Source: Physcomitrium patens
Lineage: Eukaryota; Streptophyta; Bryopsida; Funariales; Funariaceae
DNA length: 64,000 bases
Direction: 5' to 3'
NCBI RefSeq assembly: GCF_000002425.4
Contig: NC_037271.1
Span: forward strand, 14,419,903 to 14,483,902
In this document: in pieces, positions 31,899 through 41,511 of the stretch
Layout: every line of letters starts with the position of its first letter
How positions within the stretch are numbered: the stretch's first letter is position 1
Position numbers and translations under genes: made by a program
Notes under the pieces: generated by a model
The model's input: only the letters and a program-made list of their open reading frames with translations
Told to the model about the DNA's origin: nothing
Databases searched by the model: none

Positions 31899-33238
31899 TA
31901 TCGTGTTGTAACACGAGTATACAGTGAAAATAAAAAGAAAGGGGAATTTTATTAATATTCAGTTACCTCGAATATTGGGAGCATCGACCAACTCTAGTAC
32001 AAATACTGAGTGGTCAGGTTCAGTCACTCCGTTACAGTCAGCCAGGGCATACTGAAATGCTCCGTTCGATTCCAATATCGGGAGTCAGCAGGAAGAGAGG
32101 GACCAATTCACATGACGGGTTCGAGGAGCCAATTGGATCCAATTTCGATAATCCAATCCGGGTCCTCTTATCCAATATGAGACCTGAATTGGCCGGTCAA
32201 CCCAATGTAGTCTAATTACGGGAAATCTAGGTCTTACTACGGGCCTCAGCCAGTTTGAAGCGAAGACCAATTTGACCCAATTACGTGAGCATCCAGGTTA
32301 CTAAGGGCATCTTACCCAATATGGGACCTGAATTGGTCGGGCGACTCAATGTGGTCCCGATTACGGGGTTTCGATTCTGTTTCGGGCTGTCCTGTTTTCT
32401 GTGCCGTTTCAGGGAACATTGTTTACGGTAAATGGATCTCTTAAAGGTAAAAACGAAGGAGAAGGCCTTGATGACGTGAGCCAATTTCGGATCTAAGCTC
32501 TGACGGGGGGAGCCAATTCCGGATCTAAGATGGAAGATTGAAGAAATTCAGAGGATAAGGTTAGGGGAGAAGGTAGTTTTAGAGAGGGAGGTTTTTTTTT
32601 CGGGGGAATCGGAGGGGAGCTAGTTTTCAAGCTTTTGCAAGGTTACCAGTTCGGGTTTCATTGGAGGTTTTTGAAGATCAAGGAAATTAGAGAGAGGAGC
32701 TTCATGCTTGGGGTCGGGGAAGGAAAGACATAGAATTTGGATTTTTCTTCTTCATAGAGTTTTGGGAAGACTGAGGCAATCGCTGCTAAAGTTAGTATTG
32801 TAATGGTGAATTGGGATTTTTAAATGAAGTGGGTTTGAATACTCTTGACTGTTTTGTAAAATCGAGTTACGTCTGTGATTGAAGGATTAAAGGGGTATCT
32901 ATAGGATTAAGTATGCGGAGTGAATGAAATTTATTAGGTTAATCTAACAGGACAGTCAGTGGATACAAGATCGTAAGTACAAAGGGGTATTAAAGATTAA
33001 CAGTTTGAGTTGTTCGGGGTTCTCTGTAATGTCTAGGGACCTATCGGCTGGGGCAAAAAAAAAAGACTTCGACAAGCAGTCGAAGAGCATCCGTATAGAT
33101 TTACGGTACATTGTTGCAGTCGTTTATATTCCAGCAGTCAAAAACTGATAGACTGCTTGACTATCGGCGAATCTCCATACTACCTTCTACAGCCAGACGC
33201 CCGGCGCGTTCTCGAGCAGGAAAGCACATAATACGACA
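31899..33238 (+). repeat. F1 5' LTR
   Basis: It starts TATCGTGTTGTAACACGA (TG decayed to TA) and ends AATACGACA. The termini TGTCGT/ACGACA form a 6-bp inverted repeat, and the first 18 bases include TCGTGTT-GT-AACACGA, a small palindrome beside the integration end. CCAAT-box subrepeats lie at about 32130-32350. The frames at 32085-32484 are LTR shadows. Confidence 0.92.
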
Positions 33239-33242
33239 TAAG

Positions 33243-33260
33243 TGGTGAACCCGACGTGAA
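33243..33260 (+). promoter_or_regulatory. F1 primer-binding site for tRNA-Trp
   Basis: TGGTGAACCCGACGTGAA is the exact complement of the last 18 bases (with CCA) of plant nuclear tRNA-Trp as I recall it. It lies four bases past the LTR. F3 has the same site with one change (41490-41507). Confidence 0.8.
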
Positions 33261-33309
33261 AGCTTGAGGTAGAAGGTATTGGATTTCGGTTGATTTTATC
33301 TTTATTTTT

Positions 33310-34005
33310 ATGGAAAACGAAAATAAAAATTTTGAAGGATTTTTGGGAGAAGTTTCTGGTGGGGAGTCTTCTAAAGGACAAGGTATGCACATGGATCCGT
33401 CTATTGCTAGTTTGTTTCAAGCCTTCTCATTGTCAATGCAGCAACAGCAAAGCAATGATCGAAAGGAAGCTTTGGCAACTAAAGCATTGCAAGCAGTGGT
33501 CAATAAAATTGATCAATTTGATGGGAGGAATATTTCAAGGTATTTAAGATGTTATGTTCGTGAAATGGAATTAAATCGGGTTTCTGAGAAGAAAATGGTT
33601 GCACTATTTGGACTTGCCACGATACCAGAGATAAGAGACCACATTACATCGATTACGGATCGTTATGAGAATTCATGGGAGGATTTTTCACATGCATTGA
33701 AAGACGAATATTTCTTGGAAGATGCTGATCGCGTTACTAAGAAGCTCTTTCTGGGATGGATTGAACGGCCCAATAAGAATTTGCAAGCAACAGAGCTACT
33801 AAGGGAATTTGAGAGGCAGTACTCTCAATTATCGAAGGTAGAAAAATTGACATTGGAGCCGAACAAAGTTGATCTATTTCTTCAAGCTGCTGATGGAGAA
33901 TTGCAAGAGAAATTAGAACCCCTTCTTGAAGACAAAGAAGAAGATGAAGGATTGACAACGAAGTGGAAGAACGTTGAAGATGCAGTGGGGTTGCTTACAA
34001 AATAA
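33310..34005 (+). CDS. F1 Gag, N-terminal and capsid part
   Basis: 231 codons from ATG 33310, 72 bases past the LTR. It begins MENENKNFEGFLGEVSGG and includes a glutamine patch (MQQQQSNDRKEA), then a capsid-like helical region (VNKIDQFDGRNISRYLRCYV, WEDFSHALKDEYFLEDADRV, LQATELLREFERQYSQLSKV) and an acidic end (DKEEDEGLTTKW). It resembles the retrotransposon gag domain (SWEDFSHALKDEYF). A run of A at 34003-34015 shifts the frame; Gag continues to the knuckle. Confidence 0.88.
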   Translation: MENENKNFEGFLGEVSGGESSKGQGMHMDPSIASLFQAFSLSMQQQQSNDRKEALATKALQAVVNKIDQFDGRNISRYLRCYVREMELNRVSEKKMVALFGLATIPEIRDHITSITDRYENSWEDFSHALKDEYFLEDADRVTKKLFLGWIERPNKNLQATELLREFERQYSQLSKVEKLTLEPNKVDLFLQAADGELQEKLEPLLEDKEEDEGLTTKWKNVEDAVGLLTK

Positions 34006-34352
34006 AAAAAAAAAGGAAGGATAGGAGCAATATTCCAAAAACAATACAAGCACCCAAAGCTCCAGTACGTACAACACCACCGACAATGCCTACAGTTCAA
34101 CCTTCGACATCCTGGTCAAAGAAAGCAGATATGGGTATGGAAGAAATTATACGAGGAATGCGAGATCTTTAAATCAAATTGGCAAGACTTGAAGAGAATA
34201 CTTCTATAAACAATTCGAAGAATGTTTCAAAACAAGGATATGTACAAAGATGCATTTGGTGTGATGATGCTTCACACACTAGAAAAGATTGCAATGAATT
34301 TAATAATATGATACGGCAGGGAATTATTTGCTGAAAAGATGGGAAGATAGCA
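34006..34352 (+). pseudogene. F1 Gag zinc-knuckle segment
   Basis: After the A-run frameshift the sequence matches F3 31340-31596: SKKADMGMEEIIRGMRDL, a TAA stop where F3 reads CAA, then the knuckle CIWCDDASHTRKDC (34251-34292). Confidence 0.75.
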
Positions 34353-35012
34353 TTGAAAGATAGGGAGGATCTTCTTCAAACCAATTTTGGCAAGGGAGGA
34401 ATGAGAGCATTGGTTCAAGATTACTTAAAAGAGCATGAAACAGTAGTACGAGAAAGTGCAAGTTATGGTACTAGAGTAGATGATGAAATTGGTAGAAGTA
34501 CGGAAACTAGTGAGTTTTGGGCTTCTGCCGTTTCTATAATGCAAGAAAGGAAATTACCTCGAGAAGCATTATTGAGAACTGCAGCTACATTACGAGGTAG
34601 AACAGGTTGGGAGGATCATGTTGAGTCTCCTTCTGTTCATGCATATATTGCTAAGAGCCACAATGAAGCTTTGATGAAAGAAAAGAGACGAGGAAATTTT
34701 GATGATATTAGAGAAGGAAATTCTTCTAAGAGGCAAACTCGAGGAGACAAGGCTCGGGAGGCAGCTTCACAAGAATTGCGTGTAAAGGATACCTCATCAT
34801 CATTGGAAGGAAAAACAACGGAGACAAAAGATAAGGGCAAATCAATTGCTTATAAGCTACTTTCTGACATTGAAGCGGCAACAAATTTGAAAGGGGTGTT
34901 GGAAGAACGTATATTAAACGCTAAGGTGGAATTCACATTGAAAGAAGTCTTGAGAATTGCAAAGAAGGAATTTTATGATGTTATCATTGACAGCATTAAG
35001 AGAAAGAGGTAA
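34353..35012 (+). CDS. F1 Gag C-terminal region
   Basis: 219 codons, collinear with F3 30638-31312: REDLLQTNFGKGGMRALVQD, STETSEFWASAVSIMQERKL, GRTGWEDHVESPSVHAYIAK, ILNAKVEFTLKEVLRIAKKE. The minus-strand frame over it is a shadow. It leads into the protease through a degenerate stretch at 35013-35180. Confidence 0.8.
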   Translation: MKDREDLLQTNFGKGGMRALVQDYLKEHETVVRESASYGTRVDDEIGRSTETSEFWASAVSIMQERKLPREALLRTAATLRGRTGWEDHVESPSVHAYIAKSHNEALMKEKRRGNFDDIREGNSSKRQTRGDKAREAASQELRVKDTSSSLEGKTTETKDKGKSIAYKLLSDIEAATNLKGVLEERILNAKVEFTLKEVLRIAKKEFYDVIIDSIKRKR

Positions 35013-35487
35013 TTATTGGACGAAACTGGAATGAGTCATGCTATTGATGCAAGAATATGTAGAGATGAAGAAGAGGTTGATATTGGTTACAAGCAACTAA
35101 GAAATGACAAAAATGGGTATAATCAGCGAGTACGTTTCGAAGATTCTAGTGACAAGGAAATGGAAACTTTGAGCCATTATACTCGAAAGCATTGAGCAAG
35201 GGCAACTACTGAGGTATTGGTGAAGGTAGGAGATATAGAAGAACCAATAGTTGCTTAAGTGGACCATGGTTCTGAAATAAATCTCATGTCTAAAGATCTT
35301 TATAAGAAGCAAAAATGGCCAATTGATATGGAACATGGATGGGCAATACGAGCAGCTAATAACACACGAGGCGAATTATATGGAGCTTGTCCAGATGTCA
35401 AAATTCGGATTGGGGATGTTGCGACGGAGCAACATTTCTTCGTTCAAGATACAACGTCTTATCCGTTGATTTTAGGACAACCTTATA
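35013..35487 (+). CDS. F1 aspartic protease
   Basis: The frame from about 35180 has one stop just before the active site, then VDHGSEINLMSKDLYKKQKW from 35259, GWAIRAANNTRGELYGACPD, HFFVQDTTSYPLILGQPYI. The catalytic triplet is Asp-His-Gly instead of the usual Asp-Ser/Thr-Gly; I recall the same DHGSEIN form in related fungal and non-seed-plant elements, so it is probably a lineage trait. The domain ends at a deletion junction at 35487. Confidence 0.8.
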
Positions 35488-35490
35488 TCA

Positions 35491-36155
35491 TTGAAAGAAA
35501 AGATAAAGATGAAAATATTAGAACCTTCATTTGCGCCGTATTCTAGTCGATGGTTTACGGTACCTAAGAAGAATGGGTCACTGCGGTTTATTCAAGATAT
35601 GCAGCCGGTGAATGCTGTAACTGTCAGGAATGCAGGAATTGGACCTATTGTGGATGAATTTACTGAGGCGTTTGCTGGAAGGGCGATCTATTCAATGGGT
35701 GATTTGTATTCAGGTATGATCAATTTCAACTTGCCGAAGGAAGTAGAGATATGACAATGATGAGAACACCGCTTGGATTGGTTAGAATGTGCACTCTTCC
35801 TCAAGGCGCGACCAACTCAGTTGCGCATATGATGAATGGGATGAATAAGGTATTGAGAGATTTTATTCCGGAAAAGATTATGTCTTTTCTGGATGATGTT
35901 CCTATAAAAGGGTGGAGAGAAGGAGACAAGGATGAAACTTTAGATACGAGGCGGTGTCGAAGATATGTTGTTGATCATATACAAGATTGTGAAAAGATTT
36001 TAACTCGGCTTAGAGAAGTTCATCTTACATTATCGGGTATGAAGTCCGTATTTGGAGTGCGAGAGGTTGTAATTGTTAGACATTTATGTGGATCTTACGG
36101 AAGAAAACCAGATCCGACTAAAGTTGATGCAATTGGAAGGATGAAAGAGGATTGA
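35491..36155 (+). pseudogene. F1 reverse transcriptase
   Basis: Two frames overlap at 35751 by a frameshift: SFAPYSSRWFTVPKKNGSLR, IQDMQPVNAVTVRNAGIGP, then LGLVRMCTLPQGATNSVAHM and MSFLDDVPIKGW, with both catalytic Asp intact. A stop at 36153 (TGA where F3 has TGT or similar) precedes the RNase H frame. Confidence 0.87.
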
Positions 36156-36182
36156 GGTTCTTTAACAGAGGTTCGCAGGTTT

Positions 36183-37508
36183 TTGGGTGCATGTGTATTT
36201 TATCGAATCTGGATCCCTCATTTTGCTCACATAGCGGATCCATTATATGAACTATTATGCAAGGGTTACCGATTTGAATGGAAAGAAAGGCATATTCAGG
36301 CAATGCAAAGATTGAAGAAATTATTGATGTCACCTCCAATATTGAGGAAGGTTGATTATAAGTGCAATAGACCAGTGATTCTTACTATAGACGCTAGTCG
36401 AATTGCCGTTGGATGGGCTGTGGGTCAAGATGATTTGAATGGGAGTAGATTTGCAGTTCGATTTGGGGCTAAAGTTTTAAGTATTCGTCAGCGTGCATAT
36501 TCGCAAGTCAAAAGAGAACTTCGGGGGGTCATTTCGGCTATAAAAGCTGAAAAGGACTATTTGATTGGGGCAGTAGTAGTAATAGAAACAGATTGCTTGC
36601 CATTGCTTGGAATGATTATTAACTGTTCAACGCCAGATATTGCAATGTTGAGATGGATTGCTTATATTAAGTCACTAAATCCAGAATTTAAGCATATCAC
36701 TGGAAAGGACAATTTACTAGCAGACATGCTATCTCGAGCAAGATACGAGAGGGAGGACGAAATGGTTGAAGACATTGATGATGTCGGATTGAAATTCTAT
36801 TCAATATCAAATCTCAACAGAGAAGACAAGTTATTTCTTGAAGAATCTCATGAAGGAGAATTATTGGATATTGGTCATTATTTGAATACCTTGTCTAAGC
36901 AGGGAAATTGGTCTACAGAAAAATTCAAACAAATAAGAAAAAAAGCATATGGATTTTTACTTCGAGATGGATTCTTATGGAAGAGACCGAAGAAAGGAAT
37001 TGGGATGCCACAACGAGTGATAGGCAAAAGGGAAGAAAAACTAAAATTATTAAAAGAGTTTCATGATAGTTTATGGGCAGGGCATAGAGGAATCTGGGCT
37101 ACTTTTGCTAAACTCAAGGAACGATATTGGTGGAAAAATATGTATCGAGATGTACTCTCATTTGTAGAGTCATGTGAAATCTGTCAATCGTATTCTAATA
37201 TCCAACATCGAGATGGTCTTCATCCTACGTATCCTCTGGCTATTCATTTTAAATGGGTTGTTGATTTGGTTATTATGCCGGTTGGATTATGGCAGATGAG
37301 ATGTTTGGTTTTAGCTCGTGAAGATTTATCAAATCAAGTAGAAGGAAGAGCATTGAGGACAAAATCTACAGAGGAGATTTGTAGGTTTTTGCTTGAAGAT
37401 GTCATTTGCCGTTACGGGTGGGTAGCAAAAATCACTGCAGATCGTGGAGAATTAAATGCACAAGAAGCTCGTAAGTTCTTTGAAAAATGTGAGTTAAACT
37501 ATCACTGA
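36183..37508 (+). CDS. F1 RT connection, RNase H and integrase core
   Basis: 441 codons. FYRIWIPHFAHIADPLYELL (RT thumb), VILTIDASRIAVGWAVGQDD (RNase H Asp), IETDCLPLLGMI, HITGKDNLLADMLSRARYE, then integrase: EFHDSLWAGHRGIWATFAKL (His pair), ERYWWKNMYRD, ESCEICQSYSN (CxxC), WVVDLVIMPVG (first Asp), ITADRGELNAQEARKFFEKC (second Asp). A one-base shift at about 37492 ends the frame; the catalytic Glu (SERGH) lies just after, at about 37540. Confidence 0.92.
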   Translation: MGACVFYRIWIPHFAHIADPLYELLCKGYRFEWKERHIQAMQRLKKLLMSPPILRKVDYKCNRPVILTIDASRIAVGWAVGQDDLNGSRFAVRFGAKVLSIRQRAYSQVKRELRGVISAIKAEKDYLIGAVVVIETDCLPLLGMIINCSTPDIAMLRWIAYIKSLNPEFKHITGKDNLLADMLSRARYEREDEMVEDIDDVGLKFYSISNLNREDKLFLEESHEGELLDIGHYLNTLSKQGNWSTEKFKQIRKKAYGFLLRDGFLWKRPKKGIGMPQRVIGKREEKLKLLKEFHDSLWAGHRGIWATFAKLKERYWWKNMYRDVLSFVESCEICQSYSNIQHRDGLHPTYPLAIHFKWVVDLVIMPVGLWQMRCLVLAREDLSNQVEGRALRTKSTEEICRFLLEDVICRYGWVAKITADRGELNAQEARKFFEKCELNYH

Positions 37509-38164
37509 CTACTGCTTATAATCCAGAAGGGAATGCGAAAAGCGAACGCGGTCACCCGCCGATTGTGAAAGCATTGGTTAAAGCTTGTAATGGGAAAGTT
37601 AAAGAGTGGCCACGGCTTTTGTCATTTGCATTATGGGCTGATCGAACAACACATAGTTTGGTGATAGGATATATGCGAGTAGAACTTATGACAGGTCAAA
37701 AACCAATTATGCCGATTGAAGAAAAGGTACTTACTTGGAGTATGCTACCATGGGAAGATGGATTGACAAGAGAAGAACTTCTGGCTATTAGGATTCGACA
37801 ATTGGAGCAAAGAACGGAAGATGTCCAGATAGCATTGGGAAGGTTAAAAAGAGCAAGGTTACAAAACAAGGCGCGATTCGATAAGCAACATCGATTGAGA
37901 CCAAAAGTAATCAAGGAAGGTGACTGGGTACTTGTTTATGACAATAGTCTGGATAATCAACATAGTACTTTGCGGAAATTTTCAAAATGTTGGTTTGGAC
38001 CATATATAGTAACAACTGTTCATGATAATGCGACTTACTCATTACGGGAGTTAGATGGTACAAAATTGAAAATACCAATTGCAGAGAAGCGAGTAAAAAT
38101 ATTTAAACGAAGACACGCGGAGATGAATATGGAAGAACTTAATAAAGGTATAGAGATTCCGTAG
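37509..38164 (+). CDS. F1 integrase C-terminus
   Basis: It continues after the frameshift: TAYNPEGNAKSERGHPPIVK (catalytic Glu), then ALVKACNGKVKEWPRLLSFA, AIRIRQLEQRTEDVQIALGR, EGDWVLVYDNSLDN, SKCWFGPYIVTTVHDNATYS (GPY motif), KIPIAEKRVKIFKRR. It ends GIEIP at 38164, where F3 reads on through EEDE. Confidence 0.88.
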
Positions 38165-38289
38165 TAAGAAGATGAAAGTGATTTGGATAATGAAGGTGAC
38201 GAAGACGAACTGGACAATGACGTAGGGGATATATTCTGAATCAAACAGCAATTGGGTAAATTGGTGCATACCGATGGATGCACAAGTTC

Positions 38290-38301
38290 AGAGGGGGTGG
38301 A
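38290..38301 (+). promoter_or_regulatory. F1 polypurine tract
   Basis: AGAGGGGGTGGA abuts the 3' LTR start (TGCCGTG) at 38302. Confidence 0.9.
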
Positions 38302-39641
38302 TGCCGTGTTGTAACACGAGTATACAGTGAAAATAAAAAGAAAGGGGAATTTTATTAATATTCAGTTACCTCGAATATTGGGAGCATCGACCAACTCTAG
38401 TACAAATACTGAGTGGTCAGGTTCAGTCACTCCGTTACAGTCAGCCAAGGCATACTGAAATGCTCCGTTCGATTCCAATATCGGGAGTCAGCAGGAAGAG
38501 AAGGACCAATTCACATGACGGGTTTGAGGAGCCAATTGGATCCAATTTCGATAATCCAATCCGGGTCCTCTTATCCAATATGAGACCTGAATTGGCCGGT
38601 CAACCCAATGCAGTCTAATTACGGGAAATCCAGGTCTTACTACGGGCCTCAGCCAGTTTGAAGCGAAGACCAATTTGACCCAATTACGTGAGCATCCAGG
38701 TTACTAAGGGCATCTTACCCAATATGGGACCTGAATTGGTCGGGCGACTCAATGTGGTCCCGATTACGGGGTTTCGATTCTGTTTCGGGCTGTCCTGTTT
38801 TCTGTGCCGTTTCAGGGAACGTTGTTTACGGTAAATGGATCTCTTAAAGGTAAAAACGAAGGAGAAGGCCTTGATGACGTGAGCCAATTTCGGATCTAAG
38901 CTCTGACGGGGGGAGCCAATTCCGGATCTAAGATGGAAGATTGAAGAAATTCAGAGGATAAGGTTAGGGGAGAAGATAGTTTAAGAGAGGGAGGTTTTTT
39001 TTTCGGGGGAATCGGAGGGGAGCTAGTTTTCAAGCTTTTGCAAGGTTACCAGTTCGGGTTTCATTGGAGGTTTTTGAAGATCAAGGAAATTAGAGAGAGG
39101 AGCTTCATGCTTGGGGTCGGGGAAGGAAAGACATAGAATTTGGATTTTTCTTCTTCATAGAGTTTTGAGAAGACTGAGGCAATCGCTGCTAAAGTCAGTG
39201 TTGTAATGGTGAATCGGGATTTTTAAATGAAGTGGGTTTGAATACTCTTGACTGTTTTGTAAAATCGAGTTACGTCTGTGATTGAAGGATTAAAGGGATG
39301 TCTATAGGATTAAGTATGCGGAGTGAATGAAATTTATTAGGTTAATCTAACAGGACAGTCAGTGGATACAAGATCGTAAGTACAAAGAGGTATTGAAGAT
39401 TAACAGTTTGGGTTGTTCGGGGTTCTCTGTAATATCTAGAGACCTATCGGCTGGGGCAAAAAAAAAAGACTTCGACAAGCAGTCGAAGAGCATCCGTATA
39501 GATTTACGGTACATTGTTGCAGTCGTTTATATTCCAGCAGTCAAAAACTGATAGACTGCTTGACTATCGGCGAATCTCCATACTACCTTCTACAGCCAGA
39601 CGCCCGGCGCGTTCTCGAGCAGGAAAGCACGTAATACGACA
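38302..39641 (+). repeat. F1 3' LTR
   Basis: 1,340 bp, TGCCGTGTTGTAACACGA ... GTAATACGACA. It is collinear with the 5' LTR and followed by CCGG. The frames at 38488-38887 and 39514-39780 are LTR shadows. Confidence 0.92.
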
Positions 39642-39645
39642 CCGG

Positions 39646-40681
39646 TCAACCCAATGCAGTCTAATTATGAGAAATCTAGGTCATACTATGGGTCTTAGCC
39701 AATCTGACGCGAGGACCAATTTGACCCAATTACGGGAACATCCAGGTTACTACGGGCATCTTTCTCAATATAGGACCTGAATTGGTCGGGCGACTCAATG
39801 TGGTCTCGATTACGGGGTTCGATTCTGTTTCGGGCTGTCCTGTTCTCTGTGCCGTTTCAGGGAACGTTGTTTCCGGTAAATGGATTTCTTAAAGGTAAAA
39901 ACGGAGGAGAAAGCTTGACAGCGAGAGCCAATTTCAGATCCAAGCTTGAGGTGGGAGCCAATTCCGGATCTAAGACGGAAGATTGAAGAAATTCAGAGGA
40001 TAAGGTTAGAGGAGAAGATAGTTTAGAGAGGGAGGTTTTTTTTTCAGGGGAATCGGAGGGGAGCTAGTTTTCAAGCTTTTGCAAGGTTACCAGTTCGGGT
40101 TTCATTGGAGGTTTTTGAAGATCAAGGAAATTAGAGAGAGGAGCTTCATGCTTCGGGTCGGGGAAGGAAAGACATAGAATTTGGATTTTTCTTCTTCATA
40201 GAGTTTTGAGAAGACTGAGGCAATCGCTGCTAAAGTCAGTATTGTAATGGTGAATCGGGATTTTTAAATGAAGTAGGTTTGAATACTCTTGACTGTTTTG
40301 TAAAATCGAGTTACGTCTGTGATTGAAGGATTAAAGGGGTGTCTATAGGATTGAGTATGCGGAGTGAATGAAATTTATTAGGTTAATCTAATAGGACAGT
40401 CAGTGGATACAAGATCGTAAGTACAAAGGGGTATTGAAGATTAACAGTTTGGGTTGTTCGGGGTTCTCTGTAACGTCTAGAGACCTATCGGCTGGGGCAA
40501 AAAAAAAGACTTCGACAAGCAGTCAAAGAGCATCCGTATAGATTTACGGTACATTGTTGCAGTCATTTATATTTCAGCAGTCAAAAACTGATAGACTACT
40601 TGACTATCGGCGAATCTCCATACTACCTTCTACAGCCAGACGCCCGGCGCATTCTCGAGCAGGAAAGCACGTAATACAACA
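39646..40681 (+). repeat. F4: solo LTR of family F, right piece
   Basis: It resumes the LTR exactly where 31898 left it (TCAACCCAATGCAG after the TSD CCGG) and ends GTAATACAACA at 40681. It is then followed by the F3 gag. Confidence 0.88.
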
Positions 40682-40685
40682 ACGT

Positions 40686-41440
40686 ACTGGAGCTTTGGGT
40701 GCTTGTACTATTTTTGGAATATTGCTCCTATCCTTCCTCCTTTCTTTTTTTGTAAGCAACCCCACCGCATCTTCAACGTTCTTCCACTTCGTTGTCAATC
40801 CTTCATCTTCTTCTTTGTCTTCAAGAAGGAGTTCTAATTTTTCTTGTAATTCTCCATCAGCAGCTTGAAGAAATAGATCAACTTTATTCGGCTCCAATGT
40901 CAATTTTTCTACCTTCGATAATTGAGAGTACTGCCTCTCAAATTTTCTTAGTAGCTCTGTTGCTTGCAAATTCTTATTGGGCCGTTCAATCCATCCTAGA
41001 AACAGCTTCTTAGTAACGCGATCAGCATCTTCCAAGAAATATTCGTCTTTCAATGCATGTGAAAAATCCTCCCATGAATTCCCATAACGATCCGTAATCG
41101 ATGTAATGTGGTCTTTTATCTCTGGTATCGTGGCAAGTCCAAATAGTGCAACCATTTTTTTCTCAGAAACCCGATTTAATTCCATTTCACGAACATAACA
41201 TATTAAATACCTTGAAATATTCCTCCCATCAAATTGATCAATTTTATTGACCACTGCTTGCAATACTTTGATTGCCAAAGCTTCCTTTGGATCATTGCTT
41301 AATTGTTACTACATTGATAATGAGAAGGCTTGAAACATACTAGCAATAGATGGATCCATATGCATACCTTGTCCTTTAGAAGACTCCCTACCAGAAACTC
41401 CTCCCAAAAATCCTTCAAAATTTTTATTTTCGTTTTCCAT
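40686..41440 (-). pseudogene. F3 Gag, N-terminal and capsid part
   Basis: ATG at 41438-41440 (MENENKNFEGFLGGVSG-like), with a stop near 41307 in the Gln patch. It is then open down to the F4 junction (VVNKIDQFDGRNISRYLICY, WEDFSHALKDEYFLEDADRV, LQATELLRKFERQYSQLSKV). It continues at 31596 downward across F4/F1. The plus-strand frame 40792-41013 is a shadow. Confidence 0.82.
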
Positions 41441-41489
41441 AAAAATAAAGATAAAATCAACCAAAATCCAATACCTTCCACCTCAAGCT

Positions 41490-41507
41490 TTCACGTCGAG
41501 TTCACCA
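41490..41507 (-). promoter_or_regulatory. F3 primer-binding site (tRNA-Trp, one mismatch)
   Basis: The minus strand reads TGGTGAACTCGACGTGAA, one transition away from the F1 site. Confidence 0.8.
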
Positions 41508-41511
41508 CTTT

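Larger units (their letters stand above)
31899..39641 (+). mobile_element. F1: youngest family-F element
   Basis: LTRs 31899-33238 and 38302-39641 are both 1,340 bp and differ by about twenty substitutions by eye. The TSD is the 4-bp CCGG (31895-31898 and 39642-39645). The interior runs PBS, gag, zinc knuckle, Gag C-terminus, protease, [deletion of about 0.9 kb], RT, RNase H, integrase, polypurine tract. A few frameshifts and stops interrupt gag-pol. It lies head-on to F3. Confidence 0.93.

Noticed and set aside
31708..32484. Small open frames on both strands
   Set aside because: They fall inside F-family LTRs and recur with frame changes at 38488-38887 and 39514-39986.
33187..33420. Overlapping minus frames across the F1 LTR and gag start
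   Set aside because: Antisense shadows of the LTR end, PBS and gag; mirrored by 41330-41563 in F3.
34637..34840. Minus frame similar to 30825-31028
   Set aside because: Both are antisense of the Gag C-terminal region of F1 and F3.
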